From positions 62,001 through 126,000 of the forward strand of contig JAULSN010000013.1 of NCBI GenBank assembly GCA_033439765.1: a stretch of 64,000 nt of DNA. Reading direction: 5' to 3'. Source of the DNA: Lasiosphaeria ovina. Its lineage: Eukaryota > Ascomycota > Sordariomycetes > Sordariales > Lasiosphaeriaceae. The notes beneath the pieces are model-generated. The model searched no databases, was not told the DNA's origin, and was given only the letters and a program-made list of their open reading frames with translations. Positions 32,271-44,703 of the stretch are shown here, piece after piece (the first letter of the stretch is position 1; each line of letters opens with the position of its first letter). Position numbers and translations under genes: made by a program.

Positions 32271-34064
32271 GAGTTGTGTTGGGCGGGTCAGGTTTCCTTT
32301 AGTTTCACGACCCCAAACACCGACAACCCCCTTTCCAAACCGGCCAAGCTCACCACGTGACCCCTCGCCGCTATATAAGTATAGAGAATATGTATTGCTT
32401 GCTTGAAAAACCAAGCAAGCCCTATCTAAGACCATGGCTACGGTCATTGTATATATCTAAGTGGTAAGGGCCAATTAGAGGTAAGCTCTATTACTCTTAG
32501 CGAGAGTAATAGAGCAATACGCTCTGTGCATTGGTGGCGAAGGGAATCTGATTTGAGTGAGCAACCAGTTCGCAGGGACTGAATCAGTCGAGTCGGACGA
32601 GCAACCCCTTGAGGAGATGACGATCAAGCTGTGCGTACTTTCTCAAACTCTGGAATAACCAACCCCTGGTTGAGCATCATGTTGGGGAGCTCCTCTCCTA
32701 AGATATCAGCAGATTAATGCAGAAACTATAGAGCCAAGTCGCCGAAGTTAACCCCTGACGGGTACGACATCGCAGTGGTGTGTGTCCTCCCAGAGAGCAT
32801 AGAGCCGACGCCAGGGTTGTCGTAAAGGCTCTGTGGTGACATGGCGATGTCGCTATATGTCGTCCGGGAGAAGTTACTACTCTGGTACTTGCTCCGTCTC
32901 GTTGCGGGTCACGTCCATCTCTGACTAAGCGCCGCTCCCCTCAACTGTCCGCGCTGCCGCATTCGACGCGCTCGACACGCTCGACACGCGCATTCTACTA
33001 GAACGACATTGACAGCACCAATCTTGAGGCATTTGGACACTTTTCTGCACAGAAATGGTCCAGATCACGTTCCCCAATGGTGAGTACCTGGCACAGTATG
33101 AAGGAGGTATTTGTGGAACGAAAACGGGTCTTGGCAAATGGGGATTACGACGTAGTCAGCGTCGTGTATCACCAGACGGTGCAGAAGCCGACGGGAGTTT
33201 ACGTCCGAAGATGCAAGGAGCCATTTCACCCATTTACTCACCGGAAGCTGAAGAAGTCCTTGACCTCCTTGTCCTCCGTCGCTAGGGCGATGTTCTTGAC
33301 GTGGACCATGGTAGCCATTGTGGTCTGTGTTCGGGTGATTCGCGACGTGGTTTTTGAATGTGGTAGGCGGGCGGTTCAGCGGGCGGTTCAGCGGGGTATG
33401 GAATGGCAGGCGATGGTGTGATGTGAAGGGATCTGGCAGAGGCGGGACGGAGCGCTTGGAAGGTGTCGGATGGACACGCGCTCGCTGCGTAATAGTCGTG
33501 GCTCCTATTCACATGCCAAGATGGGCAAGGCAGCTGTTGCTGGGCAAAGTGGTGGGCAAGGTGGTGGTGGGCTGTTGGTGGAGGGAGGGGCGAGGGACGG
33601 ACGTCATCGGGTGCGAATTGTAGCGGGGCAGTGCATCACCAGGGGGCTGTGTCAGTGAATGACCTCGAAACTCGCCTAGCATCAGTGAATCGCGGCCCCG
33701 GCAGAAGGTAGACTTCTATCGGTACCTGTCTTAGCCTGCCGAAACCTGCTCTTTCCGGCCATATCGCCCGAAGCGTCCAGAAGGTGCAATCTCCATTGTC
33801 CGCGTCTCCTCGACACCCTCCATGACGAGAAGATGCCGAGGCATCGACGCGCTATTAAAGTCTCTTACAGACGGGAGCTAGCGCGGCTTTACATCCCTGA
33901 TGGTCAAGGCAATGGTCTCCACTCGCGTCTTTGCAGGGCGAAGCTGAACCAAAATACTGATCTCTTAGGTCTGTTTAAGCGACGAGACAAGTGCACTCCT
34001 CTTTCTCAACTACAACTAGTGGACATGTGCCGCCACGGTTCCACAGGAACACACGTATAGTCGT
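32271..34064. other. Intergenic, no supported gene
   Basis: Frames up to 114 codons at 33.0-33.6 kb show no recognisable motif; several overlap on both strands. Confidence 0.5.
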
Positions 34065-35767
34065 TCACGAGGGACTCCCAGAGTCCAACTGGCTTCGAAA
34101 CCTCGAGATCTGCGACTTGATCCAATCCAGCTGGCCTTGGCGCAGCTTCATCGCGCGAGCGGTCCCCATCCCGTCCTCGACCAACACGACTACTGCCTTC
34201 AGCGCCCGGTAGACCTTCAGCCCCCCTGACGATGCCACTTGATGTTCATGGCGCGACATGGACTCGGGCAGCGTCTGGGGTCGTCCCGAGAGCGCCGTAG
34301 CCCACGGCGCCTCCTCCACGTGCGGGAATCTGACCCTGTCCCCGAAGAAGGGAATGCAGGGCCGCACCATGTCGCCAAACTGATAGGGCACGCTCGCGCA
34401 CATCTCGTCGACGATGGCCTGAACCCGCGATACCGTTTTGCTCCCACTGCGTTCGTTGTCTGCGAGAGCCGAGGTGTCACGGGCTGTCTGGAGCCGGTGC
34501 AGAATCTGGAGGACGCCTAGTTCGATGACGCGATGCCAGTTGCGAACAACGGCGATCGAGATGTTTGTGTACACGTCGCAGGATGCCCCGTATGTGCCTG
34601 CTGCCTTGATGGACTCGTCAAGGTCTTCTCTGCGAACCGCCACCCGGCTCCAGTGGTCGGGGAGGTCGTCGAGCCATCGTGAACAGTCGTCCGCGAGTGC
34701 GGTTGCTTTCGCGAGGAGGAACCCGCCACTGCTTCTTGCTACATCGTCAGCTCGGCGCATCTCGTCTCGCAGCTGATGGAGCCGAAAGGCAAGTTTGTCC
34801 GCCTCGATGGCTGGGCTCTGCGGCATTGGGCCACCATCTTCCCAGACGTCGTGGAACTCGCCAATGGATTCCCACCCGAGTATGGCCTCCCGGATGATGT
34901 TGTTCCGAATTGAGATGACCATGCGTTGAGACAGTTCGTCTCGGAAGTTGAGCGCTGCTCTGTGCCTCAGGAGAGCGACCGAGCCCGACGTATGCAAGCC
35001 TAGGGACGCTTTGTCTACCCGTTGGAAATGGGCGTTAATCCTGTCGTAGGCTTCCAAGACCATAGTCGCCATCAGGAGTTCGTCGGACGTACTCTCCTCC
35101 GGGTCGGCGACGGCTTTCTTGACGGCGGTCACGGCGCGGGCATAGCACTGTCGTGCCGTAGTCGTGTCCGAACCCCGGAGCCTCCAGAGGCAGGTGACAT
35201 TGACTGCGAGCGCAGTTGTAGCGAGAGCCAACGGCGAAGACGATAGACATCTTGCGTAGACGCGAGGAATCATTGCGAAGAAAGAGCAGGTCGCCTCCAG
35301 TTCCGAGCTAGTACTGGCGCCATAGGTGAGGAAGAAGAAGAAGCTCAATGCTGCCGACTCGGTGTCTGGAAGGAGAATTGAGATAAGAAGGGGCGCGGCC
35401 GGCGGTGCTGGAGTTGACCGTATTGCGGCATCTAACGGCGCAGCTGCGCTACGAGTGTCCTTCTGAACCAAGGAGCTCCGTGAGGTAACGGCGGAACGCT
35501 GTTTAGCTGGCCTGTATGTGACGGTCTTCCCCCCGTTGCGTCTCACGATGCTCGACGTCTCGTCTCGGTGCCGGTTCCCAAAGAGGTCGTCATATCCTGG
35601 GCACGAGCGCTTGCACCTCGCGCAGTTCCCGCAGCCGGGAGTCTTCTCATCACACTTGTCCGCGTTAGTCCTCAAGAACGCTCCGGGCTGGGCTGAGATT
35701 GGCTGTTTACCTTTACCCGGCGGTTTCGGCACGTCTTGCAGCCCTTGCTCGGTCCTCTGTAGACCAT
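34065..35767 (-). CDS. Zn2Cys6 (fungal binuclear-cluster) transcription factor
   Basis: Exon 1 35767-35711 and exon 2 35654-34065 (548 aa). The zinc cluster is split by a 56-nt intron (donor GTAAAC, branch GACTAAC, acceptor AAG). Exon 1 gives KGCKTCRNRRVK and exon 2 gives CDEKTPGCGNCARCKRSC, together Cx2Cx6Cx6Cx2Cx6C, followed by PGYDD. Starting exon 2 alone, as an uninterrupted frame suggests, would lose the first two cysteines. The remainder has the helical fungal_trans_2-type middle region, in which such regulators keep an effector-sensing domain. It is nuclear, DNA-binding and probably pathway-specific. It is divergent from the UstYa-like gene and faces away from the lipocalin-like gene, whose promoter it might control. 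Confidence 0.88.
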
Positions 35768-36482
35768 GGTGTGACGAACAAGAGTTGGCGTCAGTCCACT
35801 GGTTTACACTCGGCTTGTTGGCGTCAGTCGCAAGCAAGGTCGGAAATGAGCTGGACGCCATCGGCGGGAGCGTCCAGAGAATTTACGCATATTCCCCCTG
35901 TCTTGAAAACGTACTGCAGTGATACGGAGAGGCATCCGGGCTGTGCTGCAGCCAACACGTCCGTCGCAAGGGCCCACTCGTTCGGGTTTAGCGTCAAGAA
36001 TCCTCCGGACTAAAAGACCCGCAAGACCTTTGCGGTCAACCCCCAACCCCTGCCGAGATTAAGGAGTTTAAGTGGATGGCTGGACGGCCTATCATCATGT
36101 GGCTACTGGCCAGTTTAGCAGTCAGTCACCTTGCGAGGGACTGCCACTATGAGGACGACGCAAGTGCACAGCCCTACATTGGCTCAATGGCTCGAATAAG
36201 AAAATCAAGGTACTGGTTTTATGCGACCAAATGCTGCCCTCCCTAGGTGAGTAATCACCTACCTTGGGTATGGACTTGCGAGGAGTCGTCAGTTTGAGGG
36301 CTGAATATCCGCCAAGTCCTTTGTGTGCTGTGGGTGCTTGAAAACGAGTGTCGTAATATCTGCTACGTCGACCTCGAATTCGGGCGTGCCTTGCGATGGA
36401 GAGAGTAATGCTCTCCGAGAATCCCGGGTTGCAGGGCCTGCGAGGCTTTAACTCAAAGTCCCAGAGCCCTCACAGAAGAGCA

Positions 36483-36488
36483 TATAAA
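36483..36488 (+). promoter_or_regulatory. TATA box of the lipocalin-like gene
   Basis: TATAAA lies 141 bp before the ATG at 36629. The leader between them contains two copies of an ATCrCAATCATCACTCACAG unit. Confidence 0.5.
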
Positions 36489-36628
36489 CAGACTCAAAGA
36501 CCCGAGAAGTTGAGTTTTTTCCATTTCCCACGCATCACAATCATCACTCACAGCTCCATTCCCACACATCGCAATCATCACTCACAGCTCCAACCTCTCA
36601 ACTCCAACACATCTATCTGCCGACAGTC

Positions 36629-37889
36629 ATGTGGCCCGTTCCAGGCATTCCTCTATCGACCAGCCTCCTCCTCTGCCTCCCAGCAGTGGTGTATGGCGCG
36701 GAATGCATCAACTACCCGGCCAGGGAGGGCATTACGATCGATGGACCCGTCGAAATGATAGACCATCCCTTCAGAAACTTCGACGGCACCATGATCCCGG
36801 TTTACAACCAGACAGCCGTCGAGGGCTGGTCTTACGATGCCGTCTCGGTCGACGGAGCCGGCCTGGCCTTTTACTACACCCGCGGGACCATCGCCAACGT
36901 CCGCGGGGCGCAGCGCGTTTTCTTTGCCGCCGCGTGGCCCAACGGGACGAGCTACATGGAGTCCGCTTGGTTCCAAGAGTCCAATATCGAAATGTGCCCG
37001 GACAAGACCACGGGGCGCTGGTTTAACTCCACGTCTGCGTCCAACACCACGTCGGCTATTGCGGAATGGAAGTTCGAGTCCGACATTGACTTCAAGGATA
37101 CGTTTGTCACTGTCAACTCGCCGACGGTGAAGGGTACTATTCACATGAAGTCCCTCGTTCCCGCCCTCTATGCGGATGGCTTAGAGTATCCCAACCCCGA
37201 CGGGAAAACTCTCTTCGCCCCGATGCTTCACTGGGTTGAAAATGTGCCTGTGGGGACTATCGAGGCGAACCTGACCGTCAACGGCACACCTTTCATCTTC
37301 AGTGGAATTGGCGGCCGTGAACGTAACTGGCTCTCCCTTCCATGGTACGCGAATCTGCATTACTTTTTACCTCTTGACCCCCGCCCCCAAATAGAAAGTG
37401 CTAATTGCGGCTGATGATAGGAGCTCGCTCTCCAGGCGCTGGGACATGATACGCGGGGCTGCGGGGCCGTACAGATTCCTCGGGTGGACTCACGACTCGA
37501 AGATTGGGGGAACCCAGTTCACCATGGTCCTGTTCAAGAACGAAAAGGTCATCTTTCGGACACAGAATCTCAAGCCCTCGGAGCTAGGCAACGACACCTG
37601 GGGCTCCGTCACCCTGACCAACACCGGTCCCGTACACTTAGCCTCGCCCCCGGATGCGGCAGTTAAGCTCCCCGAATCTAGGTTCAGCGGTTATCTCATC
37701 GACATGGTATCGCCAGCGACGGGAGAGCACTGGCAGTTCGACATTGAGTTTACGCAGTCGGTATACTGGTTCCCGGTAGGTCCTGCCGCTCAGACCGGCG
37801 GCTACGCGGCGAACGTCACCGGCGGACTCGTTGGGGGGTGTCAGTACAAGGGCCTGAGCTCCGGCAACACCCAGGAGCTGAAGCTCTGA
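36629..37889 (+). CDS. Secreted lipocalin/CrtC-like protein (fungal Diels-Alderase-like fold)
   Basis: Exons 36629-37344 and 37421-37889 (394 aa; the 76-nt intron splits a Trp codon). A clear signal peptide (LSTSLLLCLPAVVYGAE) is followed by two beta-rich halves. The junction block GIGGRERNW…RWDMIRGAAGPYRFLGWTHD is characteristic of the hydroxyneurosporene-synthase (CrtC)/AttH lipocalin-like family, which includes fungal pericyclases. Several N-glycosylation sites (NQT, NGT, NST, NTT, NLT, NDT) fit passage through the secretory pathway, as known for secreted hetero-Diels-Alderases such as EupF. The substrate is unknown. The recognition is by motif and architecture, so a non-catalytic secreted lipocalin remains possible. 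Confidence 0.65.
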
Positions 37890-38145
37890 TATGTTTGCTG
37901 TAAAGAAATAGGGAATGTGGTGATTGCTTTTCTTTTGGATTTGTTCGCCAACCTGTGTTGACTGTCGTTGCAGATGCAATTCAAGTGCTGTTTCTCCTTC
38001 CTGGTGACTTAGCGTCAATAATTGTGCCATGTCCGTCGTCCAGCGCATCTTGAACAGGAGGTACTAGTAAGCCAGTACTAGCCAGAACTGACCAATATCT
38101 TCGGCGCTCGCCGGCCTCTCCGCTCAAATTATGCCGTAACCGCCC

Positions 38146-38992
38146 TCAGAAGCCAACCACACTCCGCAAACGACCGGCGCATGCCACGTCACGGTGGCGG
38201 GAGTACGCTAAGATAAGTATTTCCACTTCGAGATCACGAAGAAGGCGGGCACGCGGTTGGTGACCTGCTTGAGGGATCGAAGGCTGCTGGATACAGGGAA
38301 TGTTTGAGAGGGAGGGGAGGAGAAGAGGGCGCACGAAGTGGCTTCTTGATCCTGTGTCGCACCATGCATGGCTAGCATGGACGTAATCATGGGAGTCGTT
38401 CTCCCAGAGCTGTCGTTCCAGGTACATGAAGTTCTCGAGAGTCAAGAACGTCTTCGTCCTGTTCAGCTCTGACAGGCCGATTTTTAATTTGATTCTTGTC
38501 TTGATATCCTTTGGCTTGTCAGAGCGAATGATCGTAGTAGGATGATAGCAGTTGACCTTACATTGGTGATTGAATCGTAGAGGTGACGCGGGATGATAGA
38601 ATCGGGATTCTTCAGATTCCAACCCGAGGCGAAGCACCGAAAGTGATTCCTCACAGTCTGCACGGTTGCTTTCCCGTTTGGATCAAGGAGGCCCGGGGTG
38701 GATGTGCCGGTGAACTCAGCAAAGAGTTTGAGAGACTGTAAGCAGTGAGGGCTCGCGATAGTGCCATCCTTTCGGAACAAATCTCCTTTAAGCTTGTTGT
38801 TTTTCCGCCACTGTTTGTTCAGTCAACAGCAACCCACTCATCCCACAGTTTCACCTGTACATCATACTGGCCCTCGGTGTAGGGCAAGACTCCCCGTGGT
38901 ACGACTTTCTTGTCGACGGTGTGGATATCGCCGGTGTACCCATTCTCTTCCGCGAACTTTCTTTTCTCCGCTGCAGACCTTGCCTTAGGCAT
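38146..38992 (-). pseudogene. Relic of a DUF3435 tyrosine-recombinase-like gene (Starship-captain family)
   Basis: From the ATG at 38992: a KARSAAEKRKFAEENGY start, then YTEGQYDVQVKLWDEW. After a frame change near 38815 come HCLQSLKLFAEF…STPG and TVQTVRNHFRCFASGW. A donor GTAAGG and intron lead to LSELNRTKTFLTLENFMYLERQLWEND.HDYVH. These are the N-terminal core-binding blocks of DUF3435 proteins. After DYVH the similarity is lost, and the catalytic R-H-R-Y region of a recombinase is not seen. Family captains mobilise giant fungal elements; this fragment cannot. No element boundary was recognised near it. Confidence 0.6.
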
Positions 38993-41900
38993 CCTGGGCA
39001 ACTGTGGAGTGGGTATGATAGATGAAGAAGGGGGAAGGCGATTGGTGTTGAGGAAGGCGATTGATGTTAGGAAGGCGCCCGGACGGGAGAAGGAAGGACG
39101 TAGGCAGGACTCGGAACAACGAACGTGAGCCAGTGGATGCGGTTGAGTCAAATTTGGAAGGCATTGTGAGAGACTGGCAAAGTCAAAAGGGGGCTCTTTC
39201 TGGCTCTTATATAGAGATCTCAGTGTGCAGGCCTATGGTGGCAGAAATTGGCACCGCTGTGTTGCCCCAGGGGTCGAGTCGCAGGAAACGACTCCCTTGT
39301 CGCCGAAAAACGACCCCCTGCATATCGCGAAGAGTTGGCAGTTTTGTGTTCAGCGCCTCTCGGATGCCGAACACAGCCTGGACAGCCTAATCCACATTCA
39401 TGCAGCACCCGGCGCCACCCTGTGCTCCCTGTGCTTGCCCCTGTGCCGGGGCTGTGCCCGCCCTGCTTAGTCCCTGCTTAGCGTCTGCAAAAGCGGGGGG
39501 GGGACGTTAGGGGCGGAAAAGAGAAGATTCGGGCAGCACAACAACCTATGTGGGGTCGTCTCGCACTAACCAAAATCGGCACTCGCTTCGATCCGAGGTC
39601 CCGATCCGCCCGGCGACCTTACATAGATCTGCTCGCCACAACAGCTGCAAGGCTCATGACGATTGCTAGCCCAGTGGCGAGGTCTTAAAGCTCAGATATG
39701 ACGTTTTCATGACTATTAGGAGTCATAAGAGCTCAATGGTGGAGCAATTTTGAACGAACTCTGTTTTGCTATAAACAGAGACATTCTACAGATCAGGCAC
39801 GCGGGCGACAATGTGAAGGTAATTTTTTAGTTAGAGGGGTTTAGAATGTTCAAGAGTGGCTATGGAACACGACCTATATAAAAGTTTAAGAGACGTCGAT
39901 ATGTGTAGAGTTTTTGACATGTTTAAAGTCGAAGTACCTGTCATTTCTTTCGGCACGGCGGGGTTTTCGCCACGCAGGGATGGACGTTACGTCTATGGAG
40001 TTAGCACTGACCCGAATAAGCCCACTTCTTATTTCGCTATCTTTTTACAACCTAATCTTAATTTCGATGAGGACTTTGGGGCTACACTCGACATCCGAAC
40101 TAGTAAAGGCGCAAGGATACACGAAGGGAGTTATGTTGGAATGACAAGGTCATTCATAATAGTCACTATAGTAACCGTTGCGAAAGGGTGGTTGGGAGAT
40201 TGGTGGTATGTTCATTTATCTCTGTTCTATTCACTAGGGTTACAGGGTGCTTGGTGTTTTTGGGGGAGTGGGCTGTCCACAGGGTGGATGGTCCGTGCAC
40301 ACTAAGGTCACGTGCTAGGGCAGGTGACCCGTGTGTCCGGGCCAGGCCCACTATTCTTCCTGACTGACCAATCAGGGCTATGCGGCCCGCCGAGCCGCCT
40401 CAGCCTCCGTAACTCTGATTGATCGGTTATTCCTACAAGTTATTTTATAAGCGACCTAAAGCCTGGAAAAACGAGTTGTTTGTTCAAGTATTACCAACAG
40501 AACTTGAGATAACCGATATTATATTTTATATTGTCGTAAGGCCCCTCTCGAAAGTGGAAATTATCAAAGAGGAAAATTCTAGAAGAAAGATTAGGGGCCC
40601 TTTTGTCGAAGTCAAACAGTAATAAAGTCGAATAAATAGAGCTCCCCCACCCGCTTTTATTCCTCATAATCCCTACAGCCCATAGCACTTACTGCTACTA
40701 AGATACTAGCTACTTGCAAAAGAAATTTAGATAAATATATAAAAGTGGTTTAAAGATAATTTAATTTAACTCTCAATTGAAGGCTTTTAAAATACTGCGA
40801 TTTCAATCATTACTTCAGACCGCGCCACCTAACTTCCGCTGTGAAATTACTTCTAGATAGGTAAGCTACATGTAACGCCAAATACGCTATCGTCACAAGG
40901 GAACACTGGTCACAATGAGTGGGTGGAAGATGCGATGCTTTGTGTTGTTAAGCTGATGAATTGAAGCCTGGTGTCAGAAGCAGTTGGTAGAAAAATCTCT
41001 GATCAGATGGAGGAGGAAAAGGTGATTGATTCTGTTCTCTGTTTGGTAGGGAAATACCCATTGTTTATGGCCCTTCTTGACCTCGGTAACAAGGTCGGTA
41101 ATAACCTTCTGATCATGCCGATCAGAGGGTCAATTATGCGTTGATGCAAGGTCCATTCAAAATAGAGTAGTCTTGCAACCTGCATATGTTCCGACGCAGG
41201 TAGTTGACCTCTCACATGCTCATGCGCCAACTCATAACTGGCAGAGCGACCACCCCTTATCTAAGATTCTGAGCCTGGCAAACTATTGACGCAGGGCCTG
41301 CTGCCAGAATCTGGTCACCTCGTCGTCTCCGTTATTCGGCCAGCGCAGGCCAGCCCTCGGTGACTCGTTGAAGCCATGCATGGCAGCATGTTGGGGGGCA
41401 GGAGTCAGTCGCGGAAGGAGGGTGGTAGGCTGAGAGGTAGAAGGCGACGGTTCACGTGGCAATAGGGGCTTCACCTTCGGCGACGATCTCTTCTGAGGGC
41501 ATGGGCCGATGGATGTTGCTCTAACCTATGGGACTGGTGATGGGGAGGAAGCAGCGCGACGGCCGCGAAGCATGGCTGCCGCGAGCCGATTTGTGAAGTA
41601 AATGGCCCGGCAGCAATGCTTCAAAAACTCGACGAGGATCTAACGACACTGGCACTAACATTGGATGGCCAACGCTACATCCAGCCGAGTAATTGTTCGT
41701 CGGCTCGTCCAGGCGGATGTGGAAGTCATGGTCACCGAACCACTTGAAGCTTGGGACTGCTGGTGGGAAGACGGGCGCGGATGCAGGTGGAGCGCCAAGC
41801 CTGGGGGAGGCGCATCTGCAGCTTGATCATCGTATACAGCCTTTTCATGTGAACTATGTCCTTCCATCCCCTTCGCGCAGATGTGATGCCCCTACTGCCC

Positions 41901-42461
41901 CCACTTGTACTCACCGTGAGTTGCCCGGTTTATGTTGGACCTGTCCTGCGCGCTGGGATACCATGTCCCGGTCCAATATTTAGCATGGGGATGTTCGTAA
42001 TAGGCGGTCTAGCTATAACCCAACGAGGCTCTACGTTCGGTCGGGTACCAGGCGGCCCATCCCCTCGCAGTCTCCAGACACGTCTCCAGTTGCCCGGAAT
42101 GCTAAGGGGTAATGCCGTTGAGCTTCATCCTTAACATATAAACGCACTTCCGCGATGCCGTACGGATTCAGAAAGAGGAGCCTTCTTAGATACGGCACCT
42201 TTTTAAGGCCAAGAAAACGCTCGAATATCTTCTTTTGTCCTTTGGGGAGAAACATCACTACAAGATGTGCTCTTATATTCTATATACCTAAACCTACCGA
42301 GGCTGTCGTCATAAGATGATATTTGGGTCCAGTAACCTGCCTGGCTGCGAGATTTGCAACCCCAAGTATGTAGAAACTTTGGTACTATGGAGTAAAGCTA
42401 ACTTTCACTTAGGGATTGAGTGGTTGGAAAAAAACAGGGTAGAGCAAAGGAACTGGATGTA
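38993..42461. other. Intergenic, low-information region
   Basis: Contains a few open frames without recognisable motifs; the longest is 39856-40305, plus strand, 149 codons. AT-rich patches at 39.7-40.8 kb. I see no gene I can defend. Confidence 0.5.
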
Positions 42462-43409
42462 TTACCTAAAGATCCAATCAAAAAGGCCTTTGAGATGCGC
42501 GGAAGCATTCCAAGCTCCAAGACCTGACTCCCTCCCGATCTCTCTCCTCAAGGCTGCCTCCACATCCTCTGCCCTTTCAAACTCTTCTTTCCAGCAGGAA
42601 TGAATGATATCTCCAGCAGGCAAGCCGTCAACAATCGGAAATGTTTCCCGCTTGTAATTTGCTTCGACTTCAGCATCAGTCAGCTCAGGAAATGGCCGCT
42701 CCCATGCCATAATCTCATAAATGGCGCATTCGAGAGCAAAAAGCTCTCGTTTGACATAGCTGCGCTTTTCCCAGTCCCTCCCACGAAGGGGCAGTTCGTA
42801 GCGAACTTCTTCAGCAGCAAGGGGGTATTGACTGTCGATCTTGGAACCGCCAAAATCGCCAACTTTGACAACCCAATCGTGAAAGAGGAATACATTACGA
42901 CAACTCAAGTCGCAATGGAAAATACCTTTGGAGTGTAGATATGATATACTAGAGGCGATCTGGATTGCCATCCTCAGTCGTGCCTGATCTGGAGGAATAG
43001 AATACCTTGGCATCAGGCTTCGGAGATCGCCTTCCGCACGTTCCAACTTCAAAAAGTATACATTGTCGGCAACAGCTACCCGGCCACCGTACTTCAATAT
43101 CCCAGGATGTGAGCCCAGCCGCTGGTATACTGCGTGCTCAACATTGAGAGCAGCTTTGCTATTATCGGCAGGTTGGAAGCAACGAACGTAGCGCCTGCCC
43201 TGCCATACTTTGTACCCCTTGAGGACAAAGAGGGGATCAGGATCGTATACTGATATAAGTCCCGAAGAGCCTGCCACAATTGGAGTAGTTGAGGCAGGAG
43301 CTGCCGAAGCAGGAGTGGTCGAAAGAGGAGCTGTCGAGGCAGGAGTTGTTGAGGTAAATGTCGAGCTTAGAGTCGCCGAGTTCAGCGTCGTCGAGTTCGA
43401 AGGCTGCAT
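42462..43409 (-). CDS. Protein-kinase-fold protein (fungal Ser/Thr kinase-like)
   Basis: 315 aa from the ATG at 43409. The N-terminal 45 aa are a Thr/Ser/Ala/Pro repeat (TTPAS-type units). The kinase core follows: FVLKGYKVW (its Lys may be the ATP anchor), AVYQRLGSHPGILKY, the hinge-region KLERAEGDL, the catalytic loop HCDLSCRNVFL (HRD form HCD with catalytic Asp and Asn) and DFGGSK. The C-lobe contains ALECAIYEIMAWERPF. It is short but covers both lobes. The glycine-rich loop is not obvious. It is intracellular with unknown substrate; many such kinases are lineage-expanded in filamentous fungi and often lie in accessory regions. Its C-terminal part lacks obvious extra domains. Confidence 0.8.
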   Translation of the reverse strand: MQPSNSTTLNSATLSSTFTSTTPASTAPLSTTPASAAPASTTPIVAGSSGLISVYDPDPLFVLKGYKVWQGRRYVRCFQPADNSKAALNVEHAVYQRLGSHPGILKYGGRVAVADNVYFLKLERAEGDLRSLMPRYSIPPDQARLRMAIQIASSISYLHSKGIFHCDLSCRNVFLFHDWVVKVGDFGGSKIDSQYPLAAEEVRYELPLRGRDWEKRSYVKRELFALECAIYEIMAWERPFPELTDAEVEANYKRETFPIVDGLPAGDIIHSCWKEEFERAEDVEAALRREIGRESGLGAWNASAHLKGLFDWIFR

Positions 43410-44703
43410 GCTTTTGCTTGCGAGAAGAGAGGGTCTGAACGCGGAAGTTAATACATGAGCTCGAAGTAGAAAATTGGGAGAAAGGGCTCAGATTGAGAAA
43501 TTGAACAAAATAGGCTCAGAGCTAGAAAGAAAAATCCAGGGGTTCTTCACTTGCCTAATTCTTGTTGTGTGGTGGTTGCGTGGTGGTAATCTGCGGTCGG
43601 AAAATGGTCGCCAAAGGGGTCTGCTTGATGTGTGCTCAATCGAGTTGACTCGTTGGGAAGGAAGCGCTCGCAGTCGAGGCGCGAAGGTGGAAAGCGCTCG
43701 CAGGAAGATTCCCGCGGTCAGAAAATCGTCGCCAAAAGCGTCTGTTTGATGCGCGCTCAATCAGCGCAACTGGTACTGAAGAATGGGTTAGTAATCAGCG
43801 GAGCCTCAAGATGTTGCAGACAGACGAAAGGAAGCATCTAGGCAGGGGAGTCTGAATGCATTGACAGGAAAGGCTGAGGTCGAGGCGGTCGCAATCGGTC
43901 ACGAAATCATCTGTGTGTTGTTTTGACATGAGTCTGCAGCGCAATGTGGCTGGAGGGAGCAAAAATAGTGCCTCGCTATTTCCTTATCGATAGCCTTATC
44001 GATAGCCTTATCGATATGGGCTTGCCTTTGCACGGCCCCGCTGTAACCCACTCTCGAGCCGCCGCAACCCGCCGCATCACCCGTCCAGGCTTACGAACAA
44101 TGGCACCCTTCCGCGCCAATGGAGCTCAACAGCGAGCTCAACGACGAGCGTCAACATTAACGACATCACCAAGGGCTAGGGGCTCGGTAATTCGGGGGCA
44201 AGGGTGGCCGATCAGGTCGGGGGAAGTTGGAAAAGGGCTCGGCGGGCGAGGACGGCGAAGATCATGTGGGAGGGGCTGGCGGTACAAGCCCAAGCCAAAA
44301 GGGCCCTATCGCAGCCGGACAACCTCACCACTCTGTCGCAGCAGCGCACGAGAAGTCCCGACAAGCTGCTCGATAGGCTAAGTGCAGGGAACTGTTGTGA
44401 GGGCATCGCTACGTTGGTCGCTACGAGGCACACAGCTTGTTCTGAGTCCTCGGAATCTGCGGGAATCATCCTGCGAGCGCCTTCCAGCTGCACGCCTCGA
44501 CTGCGAGCGATTCCTTCCAACTAGCAACCACAACTGCCCTGGCACAATCTCCAGGTCAAACCACCGCACTGCACCTTTCACCTTGCAGCCTGCCTATGAC
44601 GTGAGCGCGCCCTCAATCTCGCTCGCCTTAATTTCGCTCCGGCACGAATAAGGGGACTGAAGACGGCCGGCTGGGTGAAATGCTGATGAATCGCTACACA
44701 ATG
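43410..44703. other. Intergenic with a 12-bp tandem repeat
   Basis: CCTTATCGATAG is repeated about 2.8 times at 43982-44015. No supportable gene. Confidence 0.6.

Noticed and set aside
31779..32447. 222-codon frame antisense to the UstYa-like gene
   Set aside because: Same reason; the sense strand has both HxxHC motifs.
1..39000. The whole left half as one intact Starship
   Set aside because: The captain-like gene is broken and internal to the window, and no boundary repeats were recognised.
39856..40305. 149-codon plus-strand frame as a gene
   Set aside because: No start context, motif or family resemblance; surrounding DNA is AT-rich and non-coding in character.
42462..43409. Calling the kinase a pseudokinase for lack of a β3 lysine
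   Set aside because: The FVLKGYKVW segment may supply it, and the catalytic loop Asp/Asn and DFG are intact.
43982..44015. CRISPR-like array
   Set aside because: A 12-bp tandem repeat without spacers, in a eukaryote; no CRISPR array exists anywhere in the window.
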